A stretch of 64,000 bases of DNA from Planococcus glaciei (GCF_900099655.1 NZ_FNDC01000005.1:142515-206514); one strand, 5' to 3'. Positions 36,516 through 47,169 are shown, counted from the stretch's first letter. Numbers and translations are program-made. The notes: a model not told the origin generated them from the letters alone.

Positions 36516-38240
36516 GTGCTGACTGTTAAAAACGAATCGTTTTATTTCGAAGAAGAGCCTTTCCAGATCTTATCGGGGGGCATCCATTACTTCCGGACAG
36601 TGCCGGAACAGTGGGAAGACCGCTTGCAGAAACTGAAGGCGCTCGGGCTGAATACCGTTGAAACGTATATTCCGTGGAACTTCCACGAACCGAAAAAAGG
36701 CGAATTCCAGTTTTCCGGAATGGCGGATATCGAACGGTTTATCGAACTTGCCCAACGAGTGGGGCTTTATGTGATCCTGCGCCCGGCACCGTATATTTGC
36801 GCAGAGTGGGAAATGGGGGGCTTGCCGTCCTGGCTCCTGAAAGACAAAGGGCTCGTCATGCGAAGCAGCGACCCGTCTTTCCTGAAGCATGTAGAAGATT
36901 ATTTCGCCGTCCTGTTGCCGAAATTCAAGCGGCATTTGTACCAAAACGGCGGGCCGGTCATTGCCATGCAGATTGAAAACGAATACGGCGCCTATGGCAA
37001 TGATTTGGCATACTTGGATTTCTACAAAGACCAGTACCAAAAGCACGGACTCGATACATTCCTGTTCACATCAGACGGCCCTGACTTTATCACACAAGGG
37101 TCGCTGCCGGATGTCACCACCACACTGAACTTCGGCTCCCGGGTGGATGAATCGTTCGACGCGCTGGAAGCCTTCAAGCCGGGTTCGCCGAAGATGGTGG
37201 CGGAGTTCTGGATCGGCTGGTTTGATTATTGGTCAGGCGAGCACACGGTGCGAAGCGGCGACGATGTAGCGGCCGTCTTCAAGGAAATCATGGACAAGAA
37301 CATTTCGGTCAATTTCTATATGTTCCACGGCGGCACGAACTTCGGCTTCATGAACGGTGCCAACCATTACGACATCTACTACCCGACTATCACGAGCTAC
37401 GATTACGACAGCTTGCTGACAGAAGGCGGCGCGATTACCGAAAAATACAAAGCCGTCAAAAGGGTGCTGAGCGAGTACTCCGAAGTGCCGGCGGATTTTG
37501 AAGAGACACCGACGGCAACGGAATACGGAACCGTGAACGTAGGGGAAAGCGTCAGTTTGTTCGACGTCCTGGAAAGCATCAGCGAAAAAGTAGAGCATAT
37601 GGTGCCGCTCCCGATGGAAGACATCGATCAGGCTTACGGCTATACGTTGTACCGCACGACGGTCAACCGCCAAGGCGAGCTGAAAATGAATTCGGGCCAT
37701 ATCCGCGACCGCGGCTTCATCTACATCAACGGCCGCTACGCCGCAACAACGTACATCAACGACGAAGACAAAGCACTCGTCCTAGATTTCCCGGAACGAG
37801 TCAACACGCTGGAGATTCTGGTGGAGAACATGGGGCGCGCCAATTACGGCAAGCATTTGACCGACCAAAAAGGCCTGCTCAAAAACTTGTGGCTCGGCGA
37901 ACAGTATTTCTTTCACTGGGAAATGTTCAAGATTGAAATGGACCGCTTGCCGCTTGATTACCAGACCGGCAATGAAGAACGGTTCCCGAAATTTTTCCGC
38001 GGCACGTTCGATGCAGCGGAAGGGCTCGATGCGTATGTTGACACACAAGGCTTCACCAAAGGCAATGTCTTCATCAACGGCTTTAACCTCGGCCGCTACT
38101 GGAACACAGCCGGGCCGCAGCAGCGCCTGTATGTGCCAGGACCGCTGCTGAAAAAAGAAAACAACGAAGTGGTCGTACTGGAACTTGAAAACACCACGAC
38201 CGACCAAATCCAATTGCTGGACCAGCCAAAGCTCGGATGA
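36516..38240 (+). CDS. Beta-galactosidase, GH35
   Basis: 574 residues from a GTG start (AGGAGG seven bases upstream; the overlapping ATG two bases earlier meets a stop). GH35 features are ILSGGIHYFR, NTVETYIPWNFHEP, LRPAPYICAEWEMGGLPSWL, IAMQIENEYGAYG (acid/base Glu near 158) and PKMVAEFWIGWFDYWSG (nucleophile Glu near 230). It is cytoplasmic and related to short bacterial enzymes of about 580-600 residues acting on beta-1,3/beta-1,4 galactosides. Confidence 0.92.
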   Translation: MLTVKNESFYFEEEPFQILSGGIHYFRTVPEQWEDRLQKLKALGLNTVETYIPWNFHEPKKGEFQFSGMADIERFIELAQRVGLYVILRPAPYICAEWEMGGLPSWLLKDKGLVMRSSDPSFLKHVEDYFAVLLPKFKRHLYQNGGPVIAMQIENEYGAYGNDLAYLDFYKDQYQKHGLDTFLFTSDGPDFITQGSLPDVTTTLNFGSRVDESFDALEAFKPGSPKMVAEFWIGWFDYWSGEHTVRSGDDVAAVFKEIMDKNISVNFYMFHGGTNFGFMNGANHYDIYYPTITSYDYDSLLTEGGAITEKYKAVKRVLSEYSEVPADFEETPTATEYGTVNVGESVSLFDVLESISEKVEHMVPLPMEDIDQAYGYTLYRTTVNRQGELKMNSGHIRDRGFIYINGRYAATTYINDEDKALVLDFPERVNTLEILVENMGRANYGKHLTDQKGLLKNLWLGEQYFFHWEMFKIEMDRLPLDYQTGNEERFPKFFRGTFDAAEGLDAYVDTQGFTKGNVFINGFNLGRYWNTAGPQQRLYVPGPLLKKENNEVVVLELENTTTDQIQLLDQPKLG

Positions 38241-38270
38241 CCGGGCTTGAGATAGAAGGGATGGAATCAC

Positions 38271-40301
38271 ATGATTAACGAGAAATTGCCGAAAATTTGG
38301 CACGGTGGGGACTACAACCCGGAACAATGGGATTCGCAGGAAATTTGGGACGAAGACGTACGCATGTTCAAACTGGCGGGAATTGACGTAGCGACTTTGA
38401 ACGTCTTTTCATGGGCGCTGAACCAGCCGGATGAAGAGACATATAACTTTGACTGGCTCGATGAGAAAATCAACCGCCTTTACGAAAACGGCATTTACAC
38501 ATGCCTCGCGACGAGCACGGCAGCGCATCCGGCATGGATGGCGAAAAAATACCCGGATGTCCTCCGCGTTGATTTCTACGGCAGGAAACGGAAATTCGGC
38601 AGCCGCCACAATTCCTGCCCGAACAGCCCGACATACCGCGAATACTCCGAGAAGATCGCTGAGAAACTGGCGGAGCGCTACAAAGACCATCCGGCCGTCC
38701 TGATTTGGCACGTGGCCAACGAGTACGGCGGCTACTGCTATTGCGACAACTGCCAAACCGCTTTCCAAAACTGGCTGAGCGACAAATACGGCACACTGGA
38801 AAAGCTGAACAAAGCATGGAACACCGGATTCTGGGGCCACACGTTCTACGAGTGGGACGAAATCGTGCCGCCGAACATGCTGAGCGAAGAACGCGAAAAC
38901 AACGAGTCCGATTTCCAGGGCATTTCGCTCGATTACCGCCGCTTCCAGTCGGACAGCCTATTGGACTGCTACAAACTGGAGTACAACGCCATCCGGAAAC
39001 ACACGCCGAACACGCCGATTACGACCAACTTGATGGGCACGTACCCGATGCTTGATTACTTCAAATGGGCAAAAGAAATGGACGTTGTGTCGTGGGACAA
39101 CTACCCGGCCATCGATACGCCATTCAGCTACACAGCCATGACGCATGATTTGATGCGCGGGCTGAAGAGCGGGCAGCCGTTCATGCTGATGGAACAGACG
39201 CCGAGCCAGCAAAACTGGCAGCCGTACAACTCCTTGAAGCGTCCAGGCGTCATGCGCTTATGGAGCTACCAGGCAATCGGCCGCGGGGCAGACACCATCC
39301 TGTATTTCCAATTAAGACGTTCCGTCGGCGCCTGCGAGAAATACCACGGCGCGGTCATTGAACACGTCGGCCATGAAAACACGCGGGTCTTTAATGAAGT
39401 CGCGCAAATCGGGAAAGAGTTTAACCAGTTAGGGGATACGCTGCTTGATGCACGCGTCAACGCCAAAGTCGCCATCGTCTTTGACTGGGAAAACCGCTGG
39501 GCAGTGGAACTGTCAAGCGGACCGTCCGTATCGCTCGACTATGTCAACGAAGTCCATAAATACTACGACGCGCTTTATAAATTGAATGTTCAAGTAGACA
39601 TGATCGGCGTCGAAGAAGACTTGAGCCAATACGATGTCGTCATTGCACCGGTTCTGTACATGGTGAAAGAAGGCTACGCAGCGAAAGTGGAAAGCTTCGT
39701 CGAAAACGGCGGCACGTTCCTGACAACGTTCTTCAGCGGCATTGTCAACGAAACCGACATCGTGACGCTTGGCGGATACCCGGGCGAATTGCGCAACGTC
39801 CTCGGCATTTGGGCAGAGGAAATCGATGCGCTTCATCCGGACGAAACGAATCAAATCGTTTTGAACGATGCCCGCGGCCAGATGAACGGCAGCTATTCCT
39901 GCAACCTCTTGTTTGACCTGATCCACACAGAAGGCGCTGAAGCTGTTGCCGAATACGGCTCCGACTTCTACAAAGGGATGCCGGTCCTGACCGTCAACCA
40001 GTTCGGAAAAGGGAAAGCGTGGTACGTGGCGTCAAGCCCGGATGCCGACTTCCTGGTCGACTTCCTGCAGACTGTGTGCGAAGAAGCCGGCGTCGAGCCG
40101 CTTCTAGCCGTACCGGAAGGCGTGGAAACAACGGAACGTGTGAAAGACGGGCAGACCTACCTGTTCGTACTGAACCACAACAACGAAGAAGCAGCGATCG
40201 AGCTAGGGGATAGCGCGTACAAGGAATTGCTGTCCAATGAGCAAGTGAGTGGAACAGTTGGGTTAGAAGCAAAAGGCGTCTTGATTTTAGCGAAGGCGTA
40301 A
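38271..40301 (+). CDS. Beta-galactosidase, GH42
   Basis: 676 residues. GH42 signature WHGGDYNPEQWD at the N-terminus; acid/base Glu in WHVANEYGGYC (near 151), nucleophile Glu in LMEQTPSQQNW (near 308), and a Cys cluster CYCDNC that forms the zinc site in some members. Domains: barrel, trimerisation (about 390-610), and small C-terminal beta domain. Planococcus GH42 enzymes are known as cold-active lactases; B. subtilis GanA is the functional analogue. It is intracellular and the last gene of the sugar operon. Confidence 0.93.
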   Translation: MINEKLPKIWHGGDYNPEQWDSQEIWDEDVRMFKLAGIDVATLNVFSWALNQPDEETYNFDWLDEKINRLYENGIYTCLATSTAAHPAWMAKKYPDVLRVDFYGRKRKFGSRHNSCPNSPTYREYSEKIAEKLAERYKDHPAVLIWHVANEYGGYCYCDNCQTAFQNWLSDKYGTLEKLNKAWNTGFWGHTFYEWDEIVPPNMLSEERENNESDFQGISLDYRRFQSDSLLDCYKLEYNAIRKHTPNTPITTNLMGTYPMLDYFKWAKEMDVVSWDNYPAIDTPFSYTAMTHDLMRGLKSGQPFMLMEQTPSQQNWQPYNSLKRPGVMRLWSYQAIGRGADTILYFQLRRSVGACEKYHGAVIEHVGHENTRVFNEVAQIGKEFNQLGDTLLDARVNAKVAIVFDWENRWAVELSSGPSVSLDYVNEVHKYYDALYKLNVQVDMIGVEEDLSQYDVVIAPVLYMVKEGYAAKVESFVENGGTFLTTFFSGIVNETDIVTLGGYPGELRNVLGIWAEEIDALHPDETNQIVLNDARGQMNGSYSCNLLFDLIHTEGAEAVAEYGSDFYKGMPVLTVNQFGKGKAWYVASSPDADFLVDFLQTVCEEAGVEPLLAVPEGVETTERVKDGQTYLFVLNHNNEEAAIELGDSAYKELLSNEQVSGTVGLEAKGVLILAKA

Positions 40302-40327
40302 ACTGATAGTAAGAAGAATAAATTTAA

Positions 40328-40380
40328 AGGCAGTCCTGAAAGTCGGTATTAGCGGCTATCAGGCTGCTTTTTCTTTTTAT
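40328..40380 (+). terminator. Terminator after GH42 gene
   Basis: Imperfect stem GGCAGTCCTGA with ATCAGGCTGC, followed by T-rich sequence. Confidence 0.55.
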
Positions 40381-40450
40381 GACACAAAATGTCGCTCGGA
40401 CGCTTGGGGCATGGCTCTCACAAGAAGCCAGGGAAAGCGGCTGTCTTCTC

Positions 40451-40836
40451 CGGATCCTCCGTTTCAGCCGGACGCTTTCCGCGGGCTCGCGCCGAACTAA
40501 CTCGGAACTAACGTCCCGAGTGGATTTCGGCCCTTCGCTGTCCCGCAGGAAAGGCATTGGCCGAAGTCTGCAAGGCCAAGCCTTTGCGACGAAGCTAGCG
40601 AAGCGATGCAGGAGCACATCTTTGCCAGTCGCCTGCTTTCACTCCGGATCCTCAGCGTAAAGGCTACCCAGAGGTGTCACTTTTCCTCTTGAGCTGTCTG
40701 TTTAAGCTTCAATCCGATTCACATTCACTATTGAATCAAGGGGAGATACCCTAACGGTCCGGTCATGGAAAGCGAAGTGGCCAGACTGGTTGGTTTATGA
40801 ATCGCTGCATCATAACTAAAATTTGTCTACAATCTA
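40451..40836 (+). repeat. Composite intergenic repeat, copy 2
   Basis: The second copy of the element at 5380-5765, in the same orientation. It lacks the ACGGAGACTCC block of copy 1 but has its own insert of about 80 bases (about 40548-40633, AAAGGCATTGGCC...). Outer blocks remain highly similar. It lies between the convergent GH42 and msmX genes. No coding frame through it is credible. Confidence 0.75.
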
Positions 40837-40888
40837 TCGCAGCTGGTTTGCGGAATATCGGTTAAAAGTCATAGCTTTTTCAACACGT

Positions 40889-40942
40889 TGAAGAGGCTGC
40901 CCCTTTGTCATTTAAAATGACTTTGGGTCAGCCTCTTCAATA
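40889..40942. terminator. Long hairpin at the convergence point of GH42 and msmX
   Basis: AAGAGGCTG-CCC-TTTGTCATTT pairs with AAATGACTTTGGG-CAGCCTCTT, giving a long nearly perfect stem usable on both strands, although U runs are short. Confidence 0.65.
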
Positions 40943-40968
40943 TAGAAGGAACTTTATATTCAACAAAC

Positions 40969-42066
40969 TTATTTAATCCGCAACTCCGTATCAATATCGA
41001 AGAAATGGGCTTTGTTCATATCGAATGCCATGTCGATCGTTTGGCCGGCTTGCACATTGAAGCGGGCGTCCACGCGGGCGATGAAGTCCTGATCGTTCAC
41101 TTTTGAATACAGGACAATTTCAGATCCCATCAATTCCGACACTTCGACAAACGCGACGATCTTCGTCTGCGGCGAATGCTGCAGGAACAACGGCTCATCG
41201 TGGATATCTTCCGGACGGATGCCGAGGATGATTTCCTTGTCTGCGTAGCCTTGGTCGCGCAAAGTCTTCAATTTCCCTTCAGGGACAAGCACTTTGATGC
41301 CTTCCATCAGGAATGAATCGCCGACGATTTTTCCGCGCAGGAAGTTCATAGACGGTGAACCGATAAAGCCGCCGACGAACATATTGTCCGGCAAGTCGTA
41401 CACTTCTTTCGGTGATCCGACTTGCTGGATAAAGCCGTCTTTCATGACGACAAGGCGTGTCGCCATCGTCATCGCTTCCGTCTGGTCGTGGGTTACATAA
41501 ACGGTAGTCGTCTGCAGGCGGCGGTGCAGCTTCTGGATCTCGGCGCGCATCTGCACACGCAGTTTGGCATCCAGGTTGGAGAGCGGCTCATCCATCAGGA
41601 ACACTTCCGCGTCGCGGACGATGGCACGGCCTAAAGCAACACGCTGGCGCTGTCCACCAGACAAGGCTTTCGGCTTGCGGTCCAAATAGTCATCAAGGCC
41701 GAGAATGCTCGAGGCATTCGCCACCCGTGCTTTGATATCGTCTTTTTTCATTTTGCGCAGCTTCAAGCTGAACGCCATATTGTCGTAAACGCTCATATGC
41801 GGGTAAAGGGCATAGTTTTGGAAGACCATCGCAATGTCACGGTCTTTCGGCGAGACATCGTTGACACGTCTGTCGCCGATGTACAAGTCGCCTTGTGTGA
41901 TGTCTTCAAGGCCGGCAATCATCCGTAGTGTCGTGGATTTTCCGCAGCCTGAAGGGCCGACGAGAACGAGGAACTCTTTGTCGCGAATTTCCAGGTTGAA
42001 GTCCTGTACGGATACAACCCCTTTTTCGTATTCTTTTCTGATGTTCACTAAATTCAAGCCTGCCAT
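40969..42066 (-). CDS. msmX: Multi-sugar ABC transporter ATPase MsmX
   Basis: 365 residues from ATG 42066 (GGAGG seven bases upstream). Walker A GPSGCGKST, Q-loop MVFQNYALYPHM, signature LSGGQRQRVALGRA, Walker B VFLMDEPLSNLD, H-loop THDQTEA, and a C-terminal MalK/UgpC-type OB-like domain (from about 240). In B. subtilis MsmX energises several sugar importers, and this copy should serve the permeases upstream. A near-consensus cre lies in its leader, so glucose repression is likely. Confidence 0.92.
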   Translation of the reverse strand: MAGLNLVNIRKEYEKGVVSVQDFNLEIRDKEFLVLVGPSGCGKSTTLRMIAGLEDITQGDLYIGDRRVNDVSPKDRDIAMVFQNYALYPHMSVYDNMAFSLKLRKMKKDDIKARVANASSILGLDDYLDRKPKALSGGQRQRVALGRAIVRDAEVFLMDEPLSNLDAKLRVQMRAEIQKLHRRLQTTTVYVTHDQTEAMTMATRLVVMKDGFIQQVGSPKEVYDLPDNMFVGGFIGSPSMNFLRGKIVGDSFLMEGIKVLVPEGKLKTLRDQGYADKEIILGIRPEDIHDEPLFLQHSPQTKIVAFVEVSELMGSEIVLYSKVNDQDFIARVDARFNVQAGQTIDMAFDMNKAHFFDIDTELRIK

Positions 42067-42084
42067 TTGATTCCCTCCAATGTG

Positions 42085-42098
42085 TGTAAGTGCTTTCA
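42085..42098 (-). promoter_or_regulatory. cre site in the msmX leader
   Basis: TGAAAGCACTTACA on the minus strand matches the CcpA cre consensus TGWAARCGYTWNCW at 13 of 14 positions (A in place of the central G). It lies about 20 bases upstream of the msmX start codon. Confidence 0.7.
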
Positions 42099-42189
42099 TT
42101 AACTAGTAAAAGCATACCGTATAGCCGGAATTCTGGTAATGGCAAGGATGCACAAAGATACGGGGAGTCTTCGTGCATCTTGACCAATA

Positions 42190-43701
42190 TCAGCGGATTC
42201 CGTTGATCGAACCGCTTGCTGCGGGTTGATTCACGGTCTGGATAAACCGGTCGAATGCTTCTTTTTCTTTTAATACGCCGGCGTCTTCAAGGATGCGGAC
42301 GAACTTTTTGCCCAATTCTTTTTGCAGGAGCGCTTCCGCTTCTTCACGGAGGGAAAGCGTGCCGTATTCTGCTTTCAACTGTTCAGCCCAGTCCTGATGG
42401 AGAGGAGAGACAGTGTCTGCATTGCCGAGCAGGAATTCCTCGATTTCCGCCAGTTCCTCTTTTAAGCGGGGCGGCAGAACGGCAAGCCCCATCACTTCAA
42501 TCAAACCGATGTTTTCTTTCTTGATGTGATGGACATCTGCGTGCGGATGGAAAATTCCCGACGGATGTTCCGCTGTCGTGCGGTTGTTTCGGAGCACCAA
42601 ATCAATTTCAAACAGCCCGCTGCGTTTTCGCGCAATCGGCGTAATGGTGTTATGCGGTGTGTCGCCAGTGAACGCCAGTACATCGGCTTCTTCATCCGAA
42701 TACGTTTTCCACTTCTGCAAAATCTCATCCGATGCATCGACGAGGCTGCCGATGTCGCTGCCTTTCAAGCGGATCACCGACATCGGCCATTTCACGACGG
42801 ATGCCGCGATGTCCGGATACGCGGCCAACGGGAATGCAAACGCATCTTCCGCTTTTGTCATGGCAAACTCGTAGCGCCCGGCCTGGTAATGGTCGTGGCT
42901 TAAGATAGAGCCTCCGACAATCGGCAAATCCGCGTTCGAGCCGACAAAGTAATGAGGGAAGCGTTCGGTAAAAGCAAGCAGGCGTTCAAAGCCGCTGCGG
43001 TCGATTTTCATGTCGCGGTGTTCTTCTGAAAGCAGAATGCTGTGTTCGTTGTAATAGACATAAGGCGAGTACTGGAAATACCAGTTTTCACCGGCAAGCG
43101 GCACCTCGACGACGCGGTGGTTGGCGCGTGCCGGGTAGCCGATGCGCCCCGCGTAGCCGACGTTTTCCTTGCACAAGAGGCATTTCGGATAAGAGAGCGT
43201 CTGTTTCATCTCGCGTTCGCGCTTGATCTGTTCCGGATCTTTCTCGGGCTTGGACAAGTTGATCGTAATGTCCATTTCGCCGTATTTAGATTCCGCTTTA
43301 TAGGAAATATTTTTCCGGATCCGGTTCATCTGGATGTAGTTGCTGTTTTGGCTCAGTTCGTAAAAATAATCCGTTGCCGCTTCCGGCGATTCCGCGTATT
43401 TTTCATCAAATGTTGCATTGATGGCAGAAGGCCGTGCAACAAAACAGTTCATGATATTGGCTGACAGCATTTCCTTGTCGTCAAAGATGTCTTCAATGAC
43501 ACCTTTTTCTACGGCATAGGCAACCAAAGTTTCGAGCAGGTTGGGGATGGTGTCGTCCGCCGGTTCGAGCGCTCCTTTGGGGAATGATTGCAATCCAAGC
43601 AGGTACATCGCCTGGTTGCGGGCATAATCGCTGTCTGCGGCTTCAATGAGTCCCGTCTCTAAGGCTTTCTGGACAAGCCCGGCAAGTGTTTGATAGATCA
43701 T
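42190..43701 (-). CDS. galT: Galactose-1-phosphate uridylyltransferase, type 2
   Basis: 503 residues, the length of the Bacillota GalT2 type (unlike the ~350-residue enterobacterial enzyme). It contains [12 protein letters not shown] and [16 protein letters not shown], including active-site-type His residues. It swaps UMP between UDP-glucose and galactose-1-phosphate. Its start overlaps the galE stop by four bases; it is last in galK-galE-galT. Confidence 0.92.
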   Translation of the reverse strand: MIYQTLAGLVQKALETGLIEAADSDYARNQAMYLLGLQSFPKGALEPADDTIPNLLETLVAYAVEKGVIEDIFDDKEMLSANIMNCFVARPSAINATFDEKYAESPEAATDYFYELSQNSNYIQMNRIRKNISYKAESKYGEMDITINLSKPEKDPEQIKREREMKQTLSYPKCLLCKENVGYAGRIGYPARANHRVVEVPLAGENWYFQYSPYVYYNEHSILLSEEHRDMKIDRSGFERLLAFTERFPHYFVGSNADLPIVGGSILSHDHYQAGRYEFAMTKAEDAFAFPLAAYPDIAASVVKWPMSVIRLKGSDIGSLVDASDEILQKWKTYSDEEADVLAFTGDTPHNTITPIARKRSGLFEIDLVLRNNRTTAEHPSGIFHPHADVHHIKKENIGLIEVMGLAVLPPRLKEELAEIEEFLLGNADTVSPLHQDWAEQLKAEYGTLSLREEAEALLQKELGKKFVRILEDAGVLKEKEAFDRFIQTVNQPAASGSINGIR

Positions 43702-44699
43702 TTCAACACTTCCTTTTCGTAGCCGGATGGGTTTTTAGAATGCCAGTTCCAGGCGTCTGCGATGATTTTTTCAACGGACGTATGGACCGGATTCCAGCCG
43801 AGCACGGTTCTCGCTTTGTCGGAACTGGCAATCAGGATGCTCGGGTCGCCTGCACGGCGTGCACCCGTTTTCACCGGGATGTTCTTGCCGGTCACCGAAC
43901 GGGCAGCGGAAATCATTTCGTTGACGGAAAAGCCTTGGCTGCTCCCTAAGTTAAAGACATCGCTGTCGCCGCCTTGTCTTAAATAGTCGAGCGCCAGTAA
44001 ATGCGCACGGATCAAGTCTTCGACGTGGACGTAATCGCGGATGCACGTGCCGTCTGCAGTATCGTAGTCATCGCCGAACACGGTGATTTCGCTTCGCTGC
44101 CCAAGCGCTGTCTGCAAGATCAACGGCACGAGATGGGATTCCGGGCGGTGGTCTTCGCCGATTTCGGCGCCTTCTCTTGCACCTGCCACATTAAAATAGC
44201 GCAGCGACACAAATTTCAAGTCATGTGCAAGGCCGGTCCACTTCATGAGCTTTTCCATGGTGAGCTTGGTTTCGCCGTAAGTGCTCGTCGGAACGGTCGG
44301 CATCGTTTCGGTGATCGGCACCGCTTCCGGTTCGCCGTATGTGGCGGCGGTGGAAGAAAAGACGATTTTCCGGACGCCGTGCTTGGTCATCGCCTGCAAT
44401 AACACTTGCGTTCCGTAGACATTGTTGTCGAAATACTTCAAAGGATTCTCCATTGATTCGCCGACCAGGGAATTGGCAGCAAAATGGACGACTTCGTCAA
44501 TCGCTTCTTTTTCAAAGACAAAATTGAGAAACGCGGCATCCCGGATATCGCCTTCGTAAAATACCGCTTCCGGGTGGACCGCTTCCCGGTGGCCCGTTTC
44601 CAGGTTGTCGACAACGACAACCCGCGTTCCTTGGTCGATCAATTGATAGACCGCGTGCGATCCGATATATCCAGCTCCGCCTAATACTAAAACCGTCAT
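43698..44699 (-). CDS. galE: UDP-glucose 4-epimerase
   Basis: 333 residues from ATG 44699 (GAGGAG eight bases upstream; an in-frame TTG two codons earlier is too close). Extended SDR fold: [12 protein letters not shown]-binding loop, [10 protein letters not shown] with catalytic Ser/Thr, and YGETK with catalytic Tyr-x3-Lys. It regenerates UDP-glucose from UDP-galactose. Two bases separate it from galK. Confidence 0.93.
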   Translation of the reverse strand: MTVLVLGGAGYIGSHAVYQLIDQGTRVVVVDNLETGHREAVHPEAVFYEGDIRDAAFLNFVFEKEAIDEVVHFAANSLVGESMENPLKYFDNNVYGTQVLLQAMTKHGVRKIVFSSTAATYGEPEAVPITETMPTVPTSTYGETKLTMEKLMKWTGLAHDLKFVSLRYFNVAGAREGAEIGEDHRPESHLVPLILQTALGQRSEITVFGDDYDTADGTCIRDYVHVEDLIRAHLLALDYLRQGGDSDVFNLGSSQGFSVNEMISAARSVTGKNIPVKTGARRAGDPSILIASSDKARTVLGWNPVHTSVEKIIADAWNWHSKNPSGYEKEVLK

Positions 44700-44701
44700 G
44701 G

Positions 44702-45880
44702 TCAAAACTCCTCTACAAGTTCTTTGGCGCCATCCGAAATTTTCGCCTCATAAAAAGAAGGGGCGTAGCCAAACGCTTCGGTATAGCTTTCCGCTATTGT
44801 TTCTTTCAAACTTTTCACTTGTTCCTGTTCGACGATGGCAATCGCACATCCCCCGAATCCTGCACCGGTCATCCGTGCGCCGATGACGCCGGGATGCGCC
44901 CAAGCCGTTTCGGCAATGTGGTCGAGTTCCGCACCCGTCACTTCGTAGTCGTCCCGGAGCGACAGGTGGGAGGCGTTCATCAATTCGCCGAAGCGCTCGA
45001 GATTGCCCCTTTCCAGTTCGTCGAGCGCGAGCAGCGTCCGTTCGTTTTCGGAGACGGCGTGCTTCGCCCGTCTGCGGTTTGTGTCGCTAGTGATCAGGTG
45101 CTGGAACTGCTCAAACTTTTCGTTCGTCAGTTCGCCGAGGCTGGTGACGGGCAGTTCCGCACGCAGGTCTTCCAGCGCCTGTTCGCATTCGCTGCGGCGT
45201 TCGTTGTACTTCGAGCCGGCCAGTGTCCGCTGCTTGTTAGAGTTGATGATGACAATCTCGTGGTCGTTTAATTTAACCGGCGCGTAGCTGTACTTCAAGG
45301 TCTGGCAATCCAATAAAATCGCCGCATCCTTTTTGCCTTTGCCGATGGCGAACTGATCCATGATGCCGCTGTTGACACCGATATAATCGTTTTCTACCCG
45401 TTGCCCAAGTTGGATCATCTGCAGGCGGTCGATCGTCAAATCGAACAAGCCTTCGAGCACCACGCCGGTCGCCATTTCAATGGAAGCGGAAGAAGAGAGG
45501 CCGGCGCCGTTCGGGATGTTGCCGTAAAACAGGATGTCCATGCCGGAAGAAACGGAAAACCCGTTGCCGGTAAACTGCTGGATCATGCCTTTTGGAAAAT
45601 TGGCCCAGCCGTGGTCCGAATTATAGGACAGGTCACCCAAATCACATTCGATGATTCCTTCTTCCGGGAAATTCATCGAGTAGAACCGCAGCGTCTGGTC
45701 GGTGCGTTTTTGGGCAACGGCATACGTGCCGAACGAAATCGCTGCCGGAAACACATGGCCGCCGTTGTAGTCGGTATGTTCGCCAATCAAGTTGATGCGC
45801 CCCGGTGCAAAGAAGAAACGCGTTTTTTCCGCCGTTTTGAAAACGTCTTTAAATGTCTGAGCCACGTGCTGCTGAATCAT
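44702..45880 (-). CDS. galK: Galactokinase
   Basis: 392 residues from ATG 45880 (GGGGTGG six bases upstream). GHMP kinase motifs: [19 protein letters not shown] (galactokinase signature), [11 protein letters not shown] (phosphate loop), and [15 protein letters not shown]. It phosphorylates galactose at C1 with ATP. First gene of the gal operon, with a good promoter and an AT-rich dyad between it and the divergent ROK repressor. Confidence 0.93.
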   Translation of the reverse strand: MIQQHVAQTFKDVFKTAEKTRFFFAPGRINLIGEHTDYNGGHVFPAAISFGTYAVAQKRTDQTLRFYSMNFPEEGIIECDLGDLSYNSDHGWANFPKGMIQQFTGNGFSVSSGMDILFYGNIPNGAGLSSSASIEMATGVVLEGLFDLTIDRLQMIQLGQRVENDYIGVNSGIMDQFAIGKGKKDAAILLDCQTLKYSYAPVKLNDHEIVIINSNKQRTLAGSKYNERRSECEQALEDLRAELPVTSLGELTNEKFEQFQHLITSDTNRRRAKHAVSENERTLLALDELERGNLERFGELMNASHLSLRDDYEVTGAELDHIAETAWAHPGVIGARMTGAGFGGCAIAIVEQEQVKSLKETIAESYTEAFGYAPSFYEAKISDGAKELVEEF

Positions 45881-45898
45881 TGTCTTCCACCCCAATAC

Positions 45899-45952
45899 TT
45901 AATAAATTAATTTAATTAACATGAGTATAAAGGAATTTGGTAAACTATTCAA
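45899..45952 (-). promoter_or_regulatory. galK promoter and AT-rich operator-like dyad
   Basis: On the minus strand TTGAAT (45952-45947) and TATACT (45929-45924) have a 17-base spacer. Immediately downstream (45899-45920) is a TTAATTAA/TTAATTTATTAA-type dyad. The divergent gene encodes a ROK repressor, so this is its probable binding site. Confidence 0.65.
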
Positions 45953-46008
45953 TAATAAGAATGAAAACTCTTACAATTTAGCAACATGAACCAACCGGAG
46001 GGATAGAC

Positions 46009-47169
46009 ATGCGCCAAGGCAGCTTTCAATGGATGAAATCGGTGAACAAATCGATCATCCTGAACAAAATCAGAAAAGACGGGCCGATTTCGCGCGCCCA
46101 GATTGCACGGGAAACGAAATTGACGCCGCCGACCGTCAGCAGCAACGTCAAAGAGCTGATCGACCAGAAAATCGTCGAAGAAAGTGATTTCGGCGAATCG
46201 CTCGGCGGCCGGAAACCGACGATGCTCGTCATCAACGACCAGGCATTCACGATCATCGGTGTGGACGCAGGGCCGGAACACATCGAATGCATCGTAGCGG
46301 ACCTGGCGGGGAAAGTCCTGAAACGGTCGCAGACAAAGCTTGAGCTGCCCATCAACAGCGAACAGTTTCTCGCCGCCTTGAAAAGCGGTATTGCAGAGTG
46401 CCTGGACGGGACTTCGGGCAGAGAAGAAAATATCATCGGCATCGGTGTGGCGATGCACGGCGTGGTGGACGTCGAGCGCGGCGTTTCGCTGAATGCACCA
46501 ATTCTTGGCCTCGCCAACATCCCAATCAAAGAAGAGCTGGAACAGGCATTTGGCCTGGAAGTGAAAGTGGAAAACGATGCACGCGCCATGGCGCTCGGCG
46601 AATACTGGTTTGGCAACCACGGCGAACTGGAAAGCATGCTGGCGGTGAACGTGGGCAGAGGCGTCGGAGCGGGCCTCATCATCGACGGGAAACTGTATCA
46701 CGGCTTTTCGGATATCGCAGGGGAAATCGGCCATATGACAATCGATCTGCACGGCGAGATTTGCGAATGCGGCAACCGGGGCTGCCTGCAAACCTTTGTC
46801 ACAGGACCGGCCATTGCCCGGAAAGTGACCAATAGAGGAGCAGCGAACCCACTGACCGCCGAAACGGTCTACAAACTGGCGGTCGGCGGCAACAGACAGT
46901 TTGCGGACATCCTGAGGGAATCCGGACAAGCGATGGGCGTCGGGCTGACCAACTTGATCCACATCGTCAACCCGGAAAAAATCGTCCTGGGCGGCGGCGT
47001 CTCAAAAGCCGAGCAATTCATCTTGCCGGCGATACGCGAAACGATTCAAGCGTCGGCACTGACGCCTTCTGCAAGTAAAACCCAAGTAGAAGTGACGAAA
47101 CTCGGGAACGATGCCACATTGATCGGCGCCATCACCTTGCTGCTGGTCGATCTTTTTGAACTGAAATAA
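46009..47169 (+). CDS. ROK-family transcriptional repressor
   Basis: 386 residues: N-terminal winged helix (about 15-75, PISRAQIARETKLTPPTVSSNVKEL), then a ROK sugar-binding domain with IIGVDAGPEHIECI, the ROK signature around GVGAGLIIDGKLYHG..GEIGHMTI, and the zinc motif CECGNRGCLQ. GGAGGG precedes the ATG. XylR/NagC-like: it should bind a sugar (galactose or derivative) and control the divergent galKET operon. Confidence 0.88.
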   Translation: MRQGSFQWMKSVNKSIILNKIRKDGPISRAQIARETKLTPPTVSSNVKELIDQKIVEESDFGESLGGRKPTMLVINDQAFTIIGVDAGPEHIECIVADLAGKVLKRSQTKLELPINSEQFLAALKSGIAECLDGTSGREENIIGIGVAMHGVVDVERGVSLNAPILGLANIPIKEELEQAFGLEVKVENDARAMALGEYWFGNHGELESMLAVNVGRGVGAGLIIDGKLYHGFSDIAGEIGHMTIDLHGEICECGNRGCLQTFVTGPAIARKVTNRGAANPLTAETVYKLAVGGNRQFADILRESGQAMGVGLTNLIHIVNPEKIVLGGGVSKAEQFILPAIRETIQASALTPSASKTQVEVTKLGNDATLIGAITLLLVDLFELK

